DNA of 64,000 nucleotides from Manihot esculenta (taxonomy: Eukaryota; Streptophyta; Magnoliopsida; Malpighiales; Euphorbiaceae). The notes below the pieces were generated by a model. The model saw only the letters and a list, made by a program, of their open reading frames with translations, did not search any database and was not told the DNA's origin. The position numbers and the translations under genes were made by a program. Position 1 is the stretch's first letter. Every line of letters begins with the position of its first letter. Location: assembly GCF_001659605.2 (NCBI RefSeq), contig NC_035176.2, positions 34,094,716 through 34,158,715 of the forward strand, in the 5' to 3' direction. This document shows positions 13,423-25,500 of this stretch, piece by piece.

Positions 13423-14408
13423 TGACTCGCGGTTGTCGAAGCCGGTCAAAAATAACCTTTCCGGTTCTCAACAATATTACTACTGCAGATAGTGGTAAAG
13501 GATCGAATCCATAGAGAATTGTAAACTTACCAACCTTCCTTATCAGGACCATGAGAATGCATTGAGAACGAATAAACTGAAAACAAATAAAATAAAAGTG
13601 CATGTAAAGTAAAATGGGGGGTTTTGAGATTGATTTGATTAGCAACTACTGAAAATAATTAAATAAGTAGAATATGAAAAATAAAAGGGAAACTTAATAT
13701 GAGAAAGGTCTAGTTGAAGAGATGGATCCACTTTGGTTGTTTGGACTGATCATTGAAACTTATATTCTTTTGATTGATTCAATAGATTAGTTATGGAGAT
13801 GGAAAACGTTTCCCACCACCATGTCTCTCCTTATGATTAAACTAATTAGGGAATATCCTCTAATTAATTACTAATTAACAAATTGCCAAGGAACGTCCCT
13901 GGGCCTTAGACATCAAACAATTGTTAATTGCATGAAGAAAAAGAGAGATCCAACCTTAGCTACTCAAACGCATGAGATGTTGCTAGATCATACAATTCCT
14001 TAGTTGTTACACCAAGTGTTCTTATGTTTGAAAAATTCAAGCAATTACAGATTTAAAATTATCCAAACTAACAATTAATTACCTTGTAATCAAGAATCAA
14101 GTGGCCAATTTGATCAAAACAACAAAGTAATAATAGAATTCAAGCATGAACCGTATGAATATTGAATAACCGAAAGACAAGCAATATGTGTTCAGATCTC
14201 ACAATCCTTAAAACAACCTTAGTTTCAACCAATCCTCAACTAGAATAAAAGGTTTCAGCCACTCATGGCTGAAACAAAACCAAAAATAAAAGAAAGGGAG
14301 CCGAAGCTTGGAGAGGTGTGGTGGCCGAAGGTCCTTGTGTTCGGATGAGAAGAAGAGTTGTCCAGAAGTGTCTCACGGCTGGTTATGTGTTCCTTAAATA
14401 GGATTAGA
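13423..14408. mobile_element. Element E, piece 1: unrelated LTR-like element (unclassified)
   Basis: The sequence begins TGACTCGCGG and is unlike the gypsy LTRs around it. It contains AAGGATCGAATCCATAGAG, a type of motif frequent in other plant LTRs, and a TATA-like CCTTAAATAGG near its end. It is interrupted at 14408 by solo LTR C (TSD TTAGA at 14404-14408) and continues at 36224. No coding capacity is seen. With pieces 2 and 3 it totals about 1.69 kb and has TG...CA ends (TGACTCGC / GATGCGTCA), as expected of a solo LTR, but there is no target duplication. Confidence 0.6.
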
Positions 14409-14652
14409 TGTAATACCCGGCTAGACTCCGGCATCGAAATTCCCACTTTCCGGCGGAATCTCGGATGTCGGAACCCTTTAGAAGGGTAAATTATGGTTTT
14501 CTAAAGTGTTTTCATGCTTTTTTATGTTTTTAATAAAGAAAGAAATTGAGTTTTTGAAAGAAAAAGACCAAGGAAGAAAATCCAGGTTCGGCCACCGAAC
14601 ATGGGGAGTTTGCGGAAGCACCTTTGGCCCCGAAGGTGGTCTGGCCAGCCAC

Positions 14653-14660
14653 CTATAAAA
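14653..14660 (+). promoter_or_regulatory. TATA box of solo LTR C
   Basis: CTATAAAA within GCCACCTATAAAAGGCC. The same block is found on the minus strand in LTRs D1 (18085-18092), D2 (35606-35613), F (38811-38818), H (7929-7936) and I (40319-40326). Its position about 240 bp into the LTR fits a U3 promoter. Confidence 0.75.
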
Positions 14661-15754
14661 GGCCCCTTGTTCGAAAATGAGCGAGTTTTCTCTCTCTATT
14701 TTCGGACATAGGTGAGGTTTCACCCCTCCATGGTTGATTTGTTGTTTTCCTTCAATCTTTTTAAGTTTTTGATGAGTTTTACGTTGTTTTGAAGATTTTT
14801 GAGCTAAGATTAAAGTTTTGAGGCTTGGAGACCTCCGGAGCTCGATTTCTCCCAATCTCCAAGTTTGGATCACCTCTCCTCTCGATCTTCAAGAGGTAAG
14901 TGTATATCCTATCTTCTTTTATGTTTTAAGTAAGTTTTATGAAGGGTTAAGGGGTTTTAATGCATGTTTAGGCTAGTTGTTTAATGTTAGGGTTTATGCA
15001 CCCTTTATGTTAAATGTATGCCTAATGTGATGTTTGTTGGGGTTTAGGCTAGTTTTATGCCCCTATATGCTTGAATAAGTGTTTATGCATGTTTTAGAAT
15101 GGTTAAATGCATATTGTGAAGTTTTGGGTGGCTAAATGTATGAGGCGGAATCGGGTTCTGCCATTTTGGAGAACCCAGGTTCGGCTGCCGAAGCCATGTT
15201 CGGCCGCTGAACCTGCCTGTGGAGGCAGTTTGGCCGCCTAAACTCGCCCCCGAAAGTTTGGACTTTCGACTTTGGAGGAGAGTTTTGACCGCCGAACCTG
15301 CCCCCGAAAGTGCCTGACTTTCGGCTTTGGAGGGACTTTCGGCCGCCGAACCTGCCGCCGAAAGTGCCCTGTTCAACCTTCCTTTGCATGTTTTCTTTGA
15401 ATGTTTTATGATGTTTTAGGGGGGGTTTTTGGGGAGATGTTTAGAGTTTGTCTGGTCCCTCATTTGAGTCCACCTGTGTAGGATCGGACCCGAGGAACCG
15501 AGGAGGCCAGCAGTGTTAGCTGCTTCAGAGTTAGTTCAGAGTCAGCCAGAGGTGAGTAGAACAGAACTTCTTTTATTTTCAAAGCATGAAATCTTTTTAG
15601 CATGATCCATGCATCACGAATGCCATGATATGTATTAGGTTGTTTTGCATTAGAATTCACGAATATGATGCATTGCATAATATGATGTTGATGTGGATGG
15701 ATATTGGATGATCCACTAGCCCTCGATATGACATGTTATGATACGGTATGGAAG

Positions 15755-15898
15755 TCCAGTGAGGCCCATTCTACGCCCCTGGCACGATGTGAGAGAAAGA
15801 CCAGTGAGGCCCATTCTACGCCCCTGGCACATTGGATATGTTATGTTATGTGATGTTAAGAGAAAGACCAGTGAGGCCCATTCTACGCCCCTGGCACG
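15755..15898. repeat. Minisatellite in solo LTR C, three units
   Basis: Three units contain GACCAGTGAGGCCCATTCTA followed by CGCCCCTGGCAC. The reverse complement of the same unit is found in LTRs D1 and D2. Confidence 0.85.
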
Positions 15899-16168
15899 AT
15901 TAGACTATGTAGAGGGTTATTGGTGACAAATCCATCCGTGATGTGAATTGTTTGTGATGTAATGCATTTCATGATGGCATATGTTTATAAACTGTTTTTA
16001 TCGTTCTGCTCACTGGGCTCTTGTAGCTCACCCCTTTTCCCTAACCCCCAGGTTTGCAGATTCAAGATAGACCGGAAGTCGTCAAGGGTAAAAGTTATGG
16101 TTATGTAATAGATTAGTAGTGGACATGGTATGTAAAATAATGTAATGTAATGTAAGGTTTTGCACAGT

Positions 16169-18426
16169 TGTAACGACCCGAAAATCGGACCGCTACCGGC
16201 GCTAGGATCCAGATCGGCTTAAGGCCGTCGGGACCCGTAGCAAGCCTGACATGTAACCTGTGAACCTGTTTAATCCCATACATGATCAACAATCATACAT
16301 AAAAATTAAAACTTTAAAACTTTCCTTTCATCATACACCATACTCAACCTGTGCATGCACTAAACATAGCATAACTTAAACATTAATCCCTCAGTGGGAT
16401 CTCATCATTTGCCCTAATGGGCGATACATCAGAAGTTGAGTTGGTAAGACATAAACATCAAGATCATGTATATAACAAAAGGGATTACAACAGACTATGG
16501 TCAAGCACACTTCTAAACCTTAATACCATCATTACATAACATGCTAAACATAACATTAAATCATTAGATAATTTGTCATGTCCACTTTCTATTTATTACA
16601 AAACAAGGACTTCTTTACTCTTGCTGACCTCCTGGTCTACCCTGTACCTGCAAGCCTGGGGGTAAGGGAGAGGGGTGAGCTAAAAGCCCAGTGAGCAGAA
16701 TAGTAAAACATTTAAAATCATATGATAACATGAAATGCATCACATCACAGCTAATCACATCAAGGATGAATTTGTCACCAATAGTCCCCTACATGGACCA
16801 ACTGTGCCAGGGGAGTAGAATGGGCCTCACTGGTCTTTCTCTTACATAACATAACATAACATGGTCCAACTGTGCCAGGGGCGTAGAATGGGCCTCATTG
16901 GTCTTTCTCTTACATAGTACCAGGGGCGTAGAATGGGCCTCACTGGTCTTCCGTACCGTATCATCATCATCATAGCATAGGGGGACTAATGGATTATTCA
17001 ACATCCATCCATATCATCAAACATAATATGCAATGCAACATATTCGTGAGTCTAATGCAACACCCTATTATCTCATGGCATTCATGATGCGTGAATCATG
17101 CTAAAACTGATTTATTTATTTAAAAGCATAAGAGTTATTCCACTCACCTCTGGCTAGCTCTGACACTGACTGAAGCAGCTGACTCACTGCTGGGGTCCTC
17201 GGTTCCTCGGGTCCAAACCTACACAGGTAGACTCAAATGAGGGACCAACATACTAGAACATAACTCTAAAAACATCCCCCAAAAACCCCCTAAAACATCT
17301 CAAAACATCCATGCAAAACATGCAAAGAAAGGCTGGACAGGGCACTTTAGGCGGCAGGTTCGGCGGCCGAAAGTCCCTCTAGAGCCGAAAGTCAGGCAGG
17401 TTTGGCGACACCTTCGGCAGCCGAAACTCCCAGACAGAGGCGAAACTCATGCATGTTCGGCGACACTTTCGGCGGCCGAAACTCCCAGACAGAGACAAAA
17501 GTCTCCTTTCGGGGGCAAGCTTCGGCAGCCGAAGGCTGCCTCCACAAGAGGGTTCGGCTGCCGAACCTGGTTTCTCCCAATTGGCAGAAACTTGGTTCAA
17601 ACATGCACAAAAGCCTCAAACTCATACCATCATGCATTTAGCTCAACCAAAACATGCATACAAGCTCCTAGGGGTCTCAAACTACCTTAAACCCCAACTA
17701 CAACACACATACACAAGCATTTGCAAGCCACATTGTTCATGAACATACATTTATACCCATAAACATAACTTTAACCTAAACATGCATTCTACCCCCATGA
17801 ACTTCATAAAACTTACTTAAAACATATTATAAGTTAGAGATCGACTCTTACCTCTTGAAGATCGAGAGTAGAGGCGACCAAACTTGGAGTTGGGAGAGAT
17901 TTGAGTTCTTGAACCTCAAAGCTCCAAAACTTTGCTCAAAAGCTCAAATCTTCAAAACAGAGTTAAAACAAGTGAAAAACTTGAAAGATCTAGAGGAAAA
18001 ACATCAAAGATCGGTGAGGGGCGGCGGAACGCTCACCTTGGCCAAAAATGGGGAAAAACTCGCCCGTTTTCGGCTAAGGGACCCTTTTATAGTGGCTGGC
18101 CAGGCCACGTTCGGGGGCCGAATGTGCCTCCGCATGCATGCCATGTTCGGTGGCCGAACTTGAGGTTTGGCGGCCGAACCTGGACTTCCCTCACTTATGC
18201 CTTCGGGGCCTAAGGCTCACCCGAAACACATGCATGTTCGGCGGCCGAACCTGAGTTTTTCTCTAATGCTATTTTCATGCAAAAACTCATTTTCTTTCAT
18301 GCTTAAAACATAAAACAAATTAAAACATTTCATAAAAACATGGTTTTACCCTACTAGAGGCTTCCGACATCCGAGATTCCACCGGACGGTAGGAATTCCG
18401 ATACCGGAGTCTAGCCGGGTATTACA
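16169..18426 (-). repeat. 3' LTR of element D (D1, 2258 bp)
   Basis: It runs from TGTAACGACCCGAAAATCGG to GGGTATTACA. Features are a minisatellite at 16801-16952 (three units), palindrome clusters at 17343-17570 and 18109-18250, a TATA box at 18085-18092 (minus), and a GTAAGA donor at 17850-17851 (minus). Many palindromes have lost CpGs compared with D2 (CGGCG to TGGCG or CGGCA). Confidence 0.93.
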
Positions 18427-18439
18427 TTCTCCCCCCCTT
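18427..18439 (-). other. Polypurine tract of element D
   Basis: The minus strand reads a run of G flanked by AA just before the 3' LTR (AAGGGGGGGAGAA). It marks the start of plus-strand DNA synthesis in LTR elements. Confidence 0.8.
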
Positions 18440-18535
18440 AAGAACATTCATCCCCGAATGTTCCTCAACTAACACATAGCATGGCATACAACATGTCATA
18501 CACATAAAACACATGAAACATATAAGAAACTAACC

Positions 18536-20125
18536 TTAGAAAAGATAAGGGTATTGCTGGAGCATGGACTCCCGTGTCTCCCAGGTGCACTCTTCCATAT
18601 TGTGGTGGTTCCATAGGACTTTCACCATCGAGATTTCCTTGTTTCTTAGCTTTCTGATCTGGGTGTCTATGATCCGCACTGGCTGCTCAACATAGGTGAG
18701 ATCCTCTTGGATCTCCACATCAGGCTCACTAAGAACCTTGCCCGGATCTGACACAAATTTCGTCAACATTGAAACATGGAAAACCAGATGGATTCTTGCC
18801 ATTGAAGCAGGCAAATCTAGCTTGTACGACACATTCCCAATCTTCTGCAAGATTTCGAAGGGTCCGATGTATCGTGGGGCTAGTTTACCTTTCTTCCCAA
18901 AGCGAACCACTCCTTTCATTGGAGACACCTTGAGCAATACCAGATCCCCCTCCTGAAACTCTACATGTCTTCTGCGGATGTCTGCATAACTCTTCTGTCT
19001 GCTTGCAGCAGTCTTGATTCTCTCTCTGATTATGGGTACCACCCTGCTGGTGATCTCTACTAGCTCAGGCCCTGCCAAGGCCTTTTCTCCAACTTCCTCC
19101 CAGCAAACAGGTGACCTGCACTTCCTCCCATATAAAGCTTCATATGGAGCCATCCCGATGCTAGCATGATGGCTGTTATTGTAGGCAAACTCCACCAAAG
19201 GTAGATGTTGCCTCCAAGAACCGCCAAAGTCCAGCACACACATTCTAAGCATATCCTCAATAATCTGGATGGTCCTTTCGGACTGTCCGTCCGTCTGGGG
19301 GTGGAAGGCAGTACTGAAATCCAACCTAGTACCCATGGCATTCTGCAGACTCCGCCAAAACCTGGAGGTGAACTGGGGCCCTCTATCTGACACTATAGAA
19401 ACAGGAACCCCATGCAGTCTGACGATCTCATCCACATATACCTGCACCAACTTGTCCACAGAGTAGCCACTCCTGACAGGGATGAAGTGAGCAGATTTGG
19501 TGAGTCTGTCCACAATCACCCATATGGAGTCCAATCTGTTGGACGTCGCCGGTAACCCCACTACGAAGTCCATAGCTATATTCTCCCATTTCCACTCTGG
19601 AATAGGTAGCGGGTTAAGCATTCCAGCCGGCCTCTGATGTTCCAGCTTCACCCTCTGACACACTTCGCAGGCTGACACAAACTGTGCCACTTCTCTCTTC
19701 ATAGCTGGCCACCAATAAACTTTCTTCAAATCTTGATACATCTTGGTGGCCCCGGGGTGAATGCTGTATCTTGCATTATGAGCCTCTCTCATAATGTCTC
19801 CTTTTAGCCCTATGTCATCTGGTAAACAAAGTCGACTCCCATAGCGGAGGATCCCCTTACTGTCAAATCTGAACTCACTGTCCTTGCCTGACTGAACAGT
19901 CCTGGCAATCTTCACTAACTCTGGGTCCTCATGCTGTTTCTGAGCCACTTGCTCCAGAAACACAGGTGTCACTCTCATCTGGGCCACTAAAGCACCGGTA
20001 CCAGACAACTCTAACTGTAGACCTTCATCAATGAGCTTGTAAAACTCCTTCACCACGGGTCTCCTCTCTGCCGATATGTGGGATAAACTGCCTAGTGACT
20101 TCCGGCTTAAGGCATCTGCCACAAC
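18536..20125 (-). pseudogene. Element D pol, 3' part: RNase H end, integrase, chromodomain (separated by G)
   Basis: This 529-codon open stretch is the C-terminal half of the D polyprotein, cut off from its start by element G. It begins in the RNase H tail ([11 protein letters not shown]), then the HHCC integrase finger ([11 protein letters not shown] ... CEVCQRVK), the catalytic core with [16 protein letters not shown] and the Glu of QSERTIQ, the GPF-type module (RYIGPFEIL) and a C-terminal chromodomain ([10 protein letters not shown] ... [11 protein letters not shown]). No stops or frame shifts are seen. In related chromoviruses the chromodomain directs integration to heterochromatin. Without the upstream half it can only be made from an internal start. 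Confidence 0.93.
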
Positions 20126-20130
20126 ATTCG

Positions 20131-22398
20131 TGTAACAGCCCGCTTACCGGACCATCACCGGCACTAGGATCCAGATCGGCTTAAGGCCGCCGGGACCCGT
20201 AGTAAGCCACCTGTAAACTCTGTGCACCTGATAAATCCCATACATGATCACACTTAAACTTAAAACTGTTACTTACTCTTTTCTATTATTTTCTTTTTTT
20301 CTTTCTTTGCTTGACTATCTTTTCTTTTCTTGAAACTTTTCTCATCAACTAAGCCTGGACTATGCATGCTCTGTCTGTATGCACTCGAAGAGTGATACCT
20401 GCTATGGTACCATACAGTAACTACAGAGATAGAAATACTACCATGCACCAAGCCTAGCTCATCATACATTATCTCAATCATAAAAGGATCATGTACAAAG
20501 GGATAAACATACACTAGGGCCAAGCACAATACTCTAATACTCTATATAACTTGCTTTTACATCATTTCTATACATTACATAAACTCTGTACTGTACATCA
20601 TTATCATGTCCACTATTCTATACTAGTCCATATGCCTTTACCCTTGCTTTCTCTTTCTCTTTCTCTTCTCTGAGGCCCTGAAAAATGGGGTTAGGGAGAG
20701 GGATGAGCTACTAAAGCCCAGTGAGCGGAAACCATAAAAACATTTAAAATATGCTATAATGAAATGCATCACTGCACAAACATTTCACATCTCAGATTGG
20801 ACATGACCCCAAAACTCCCTCTGTCGGTGCCCGGCCCCCAAAGGAGCTCACACAGGTCTTTCACTAACTACTCATGGTGCCCGACCCTATAAGGGCTCTC
20901 ACAGGACTCATCCAAGTTAAATGCCCGGCCCCAAAGGAGCTCACACAGGACATACAATAATGACAGACTTATGGGCTATTGGAGTCGCCTCGGTCCAATC
21001 CACATAAACAAATAATAATGCAATGCCTCAACTTGGTGAATACTAATGCAAAGCATCCTACATAAACATGGCAGTAATGATGCATGAATCATGCTAAAAC
21101 ATTCATTAACTTAAAACAAAGTTCTGTTCCACTCACCTCTGTCAACTGCTGGGCAGTCTCTGTAACTCTAACTCTGTGGGCCTCCTTGGTCTCTCGGGTC
21201 CGCACCTACACAGGTGGACTCAAATGAGGACCAAACTTACTTAAACATAACTCTTAATATCTCCCCAAAACCCCTCTAAAACATCATAGGCATGCATGGA
21301 AAAATGGGCAAAAGAAGGCTGGACTGGGCACTTTCGGCGGCTGGTTCGGCGGCCGAAACCTCCCTCCAGAGACGAAACTCATGCATGTTCGGCGGCACCT
21401 TCGGCGGCCGAAAGTCTCGTCCAGAGACGAAACTCATGCACTTTCGGCGGCCGAACTCCCTCTTTCGGCGGCCGAAAGTCTCTTTCTCACCCAAAAGCCT
21501 AGCTTTCGGGGGCAAGGTTTGGCAGCCGAAACTGCCTCCACAAGGGGTTCGGCGGCCGAACCTTGCTTCGGCGGCCGAACCTGGATTCTCCAGAAAGGCA
21601 GAATCCGAGCACAACTTATGCTCTCAGCCTCCAAAAACCTATAAAACACCCATAACATGCATACCAACACTTCTCAACTAGCACATAACATATCTCATGC
21701 ATATAGGGGTCTCTAAACTAACTCAAACCCCTAAAACAACATCAAATAGCATATGCTCAACATATGCTCAACTCAAAGCTCCACCAACAACTAACCCATA
21801 AAACTCTCTAAAAACTCTTAAAACTTACTGTAAACATAAGGGGAGGTGAGGATCCATGCTTACCTCTTGAAGAACGAGAGGATTGCTGGTCCCAACTTGG
21901 AGATGTGGTGGAAAACTACTCAAAGTCTCCAAGTTGCTCAACTTTGCTTCCTTTTGCTCAAATCTCTAAAACAAAGCTAAAAACATGTTAAAACATGCAA
22001 GATTTGAGGAAAACATGAGAAACACACCAAGGAGAGCTTGAACCTACCTTTGACCCAAAAACAGAGTGTTTAACACTCAAGTCTCGGGCAAAGGGGCTTT
22101 TGTGGTGGCCAACCGACTCTTCCTTCGGCGGCCTAACGTGCATGCAAAACCATGCAACTTTCGGCGGCCGAACTTCACCTTCGGCGGCCGAACCTGGCTT
22201 TTGTCCCCTTGGCCTTTTCATTTCAAAACTCAATTGGCTTAACTCAAAACATGCAAACATGATAAAAACACTTAAAAACATCTTAAAAACCTTTCTTATA
22301 CCCTTAGGGCAAGCTCCGACATCCTCGAATCCCGACTTCCAACGGAAAATCCGCCGGAACGTAGGAATTCCGATACCGGGGTCTAGCCGGGTATTACA
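20131..22398 (-). repeat. 3' LTR of element G (G1, 2268 bp)
   Basis: It is bounded by TGTAACAGCC and GGGTATTACA. A three-unit CCCGGCCCC-AAAGGAGCTC minisatellite lies at 20826-20950 and palindrome clusters at 21330-21590 and 22120-22195. The block that is CTATAAAAGG in sister LTRs reads CCACAAAAGCCCC here (minus strand, about 22093-22105). The GTAAGC donor (minus) lies near 21860. Confidence 0.95.
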
Positions 22399-22411
22399 TT
22401 CTCCCCCCCTT
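22399..22411 (-). other. Polypurine tract of element G
   Basis: A G-run flanked by AA lies directly before the 3' LTR on the minus strand. It is followed upstream by the shared CGGGGACGAATGTTC stretch. Confidence 0.8.
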
Positions 22412-22504
22412 AAGAACATTCGTCCCCGAATGTTCCTCTCTAACTCAAACATACTCAAAACATAACATAAAGCACATAAAGAACAAAAGAAGCTAAAACT
22501 AACC

Positions 22505-25500
22505 TCAAAAGAGATGGGGGTACTGTTGGAGCATAGACTCCCGTGTCTCCCAGGTGCACTCTTCTATGTTATGGTGGTTCCAGAGGACTTTCACCATCGG
22601 GATCTCCTTGTTCCTTAGCTTTCTGATCTGGGTGTCAATGATCCGCACTGGTTGTTCTACATACGTGAGATCTCCTAGGATCTCCACATCTGGTTCACTG
22701 AGAACCTTACTCGGATCTGACACAAACTTTCGTAGCATAGAAACATGGAAGACTGGATGGATTCTTTCCATAGACATAGGCAAATCAAGCTTATACGACA
22801 CATTTCCGACCTTCTGCAAAATCTCAAAAGGTCCAATGTACCGCGGAGCCAACTTACCGTTCCTCCCAAAACGAACCACCCCTTTCATTGGAGACACCTT
22901 CAACAAGACCAGATCCCCCTCCTCAAACTCTATGTGCTTTCTGCGAACGTCTGCATAGCTCTTCTGCCGACTAACAGCAGTCTTGAGCCTCTCTCTGATA
23001 ATGGGCACCACCCTGTTCGTGATCTCTACTAACTCAGGCCCTGCTAGGGACCTTTCTCCAACCTCTTCCCAACAAACTGGTGACCTGCACTTCCTCCCAT
23101 ACAGAGCTTCATATGGGGCCATCCCTATGCTAGCATGATGACTATTGTTGTAGGCAAACTCCACTAAGGGTAGATGCTGCCTCCAAGATCCGCCAAAATC
23201 TAGCACACACATTCGCAGCATATCTTCTATGGTTTGGATGGTCCTCTCTGACTGTCCGTCAGTCTGTGGATGGAAAGCAGTGCTAAAGTCTAATCTTGTG
23301 CCCATAGCCTCTTGCAGACTTCGCCAAAACCTGGAGGTAAACTGGGGTCCTCTGTCAGACACTATCGAAATAGGCGCCCCATGCAACCTCACAACTTCCG
23401 CAAGATACACCTGCGCTAGCTTGTCCACAGAGTAGCCACTCCTGACAGGAATGAAGTGAGCAGATTTAGTCAGTCTATCCACAATCACCCATATGGAGTC
23501 TAGTCTGTTGGACGTCGCCGGTAACCCCACTACAAAATCCATCGCTATGTTCTCCCATTTCCATTCTGGAATCGGCAGTGGGTTAAGCATTCCAGCCGGC
23601 TTCTGGTGCTCTAGCTTCACCCTTTGACATATCTCGCAGGCTGACACAAACTGTGCCACTTCTCTCTTCATTGCTGGCCACCAATAAACTTTCTTCAGAT
23701 CTTGATACATCTTGGTGGCTCCAGGGTGAATGCTATATCTCGCATTATGAGCTTCTCTCATAATGTCTCCTTTCAAACTGATGTCGTCTGGTACACATAG
23801 TCTATGCCCGTAGCGGAGAATCCCTTGGTCGTCGAATCTGAACTCTTCGCTCTTGCCTGACTGAACAGTCCTGGCAATCTTGACCAACTCTGGATCCTCA
23901 TGTTGTTTCTGAGCCACCTGCTCCAGAAACACGGGTGTAACTCTCATCTGTGCAATCAAAGCACCTGTACCAGTTAACTCTAACTGTAGCCCTTCCTCAA
24001 CTAACCTGTAGAAGTCTTTCACCACCGGCCTCCTCTCTGCTGTAATGTGAGCTAAACTGCCTAGTGATTTCCGGCTTAAGGCATCGGCTACAACATTTGC
24101 CTTTCCCGGATGATACTGGATCCTGCAATCATAATCACTAAGCAATTCCACCCACCGTCTCTGCCTCAAATTTAACTCTCTCTGACTCAGGATGTGCTGT
24201 AGGCTCTTATGATCTGTAAAGATCTCACATTTCACCCCATAGAGGTAATGCCTCCACATCTTGAGTGCAAAGATAACAGCTGCCATCTCAAGATCGTGTG
24301 TTGGATAGTTCAGCTCGTGCTTCTTCAGCTGTCTAGAAGCATAAGCGATTACTCTGTCATTCTGCATTAACACACAACCTAATCCCACTCGGGATGCATC
24401 ACAGAACACTGTGAAGTCTTCATCACTAGTAGGCAGAGCTAACACCGGTGCTGAAGTTAGTCTTCTCTTTAACTCTTCAAAACTCTCTTCACATTGGTCA
24501 GACCATGTGAATCTCTGGTTCTTTCTGGTTAATCTGGTCATAGGAGCCGCTATCTTGGAGAAGTCCTGAACGAACCTCCTGTAGTAGCCTGCCAAACCCA
24601 AGAAACTTTTGACCTCTGTCACTGTGGTGGGTCTAGGCCAATTGGCTACAGCTTCTATCTTCTTGGGGTCCACTGCTATACCTTGATCTGACACTACATG
24701 CCCCAAGAATGAAATGCTCCTTAGCCAGAACTCACACTTGGAGAACTTGGCATATAAACCATGCTCTCTCAAGGTCTGCAGGACTATCCTCAGATGATGG
24801 GCATGCTCCTCTGCATTCCTGGAATACACCAAGATATCATCTATGAAGACAATAACAAAGTGATCCAGGTACTCTCTGAAAACTCGGTTCATGAGATCCA
24901 TGAATGCTGCAGGGGCGTTAGTCAACCCGAACGGCATCACTAAGAACTCATAATGCCCATATCTGGTCCTGAAAGCTGTCTTAGGTACATCCTCTTCCCT
25001 GATTCTCAGCTGATGATAGCCCGATCTCAGATCTATCTTAGAAAAACAACCTGCTCCTGCTAGCTGGTCGAATAGATCATCGATCCTGGGTAGAGGATAC
25101 TTATTCTTGGTAGTGACTTTGTTCAACTGCCTGTAGTCGATACAAAGTCTAAGGGATCCATCCTTTTTCTTGACAAACAACACTGGAGCACCCCAGGGTG
25201 AGGTACTTGGACGGATAAAACCCTTATCTACCAACTCCTGTAGCTGCTCTTTCAACTCCTTAAGCTCTGCTGGTGCCATCCTGTAGGGAGGAATAGAGAT
25301 CGGTCTGGTACCAGGCACTAACTCAATCTCGAACTCTATTTCCCTATCAGGTGGTAGTCCTGGAAGCTCATCTGGAAACACATCTGGGAACTCTCTGACT
25401 ACGGGCACTGAACTGGGGTCCCTAACCTGACTGTCTAGCTCTCTCACATGAGCTAGATACCCCTGACATCCCCTCCTGAGCAACCTACGAGCCTGTAGGG

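Larger units (their letters stand above)
14409..16168 (+). repeat. Solo LTR C, first part (plus orientation)
   Basis: It starts TGTAATACCCGG and runs in the opposite direction to the other gypsy elements here. It is split at 16168 by element D and resumes at 35934, ending GTCGTTACA at 36218; rejoined length is about 2045 bp. The target duplication TTAGA is perfect (14404-14408 and 36219-36223) and no internal region is left, so it is a true solo LTR. It shows the shared LTR layout in forward orientation: TATA box 14653-14660, palindrome clusters 14585-14640 and 15176-15365, splice donor 14896, acceptor 15481, donor 15552, acceptor 16059, and a three-unit minisatellite at 15755-15898. Confidence 0.93.

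Noticed and set aside
21276..21681. Overlapping ORFs on both strands rich in SAAE, FGRR and RPPK motifs (also at 5893-6465, 9260-9689, 15083-15389, 17379-17742, 28924-29329, 34755-35263, 37882-38227, 39488-39913)
   Set aside because: They arise from the TTCGGCGGCCGAA palindrome arrays in LTRs, which are open in several frames. They are repeated in every LTR and have no independent coding signal.
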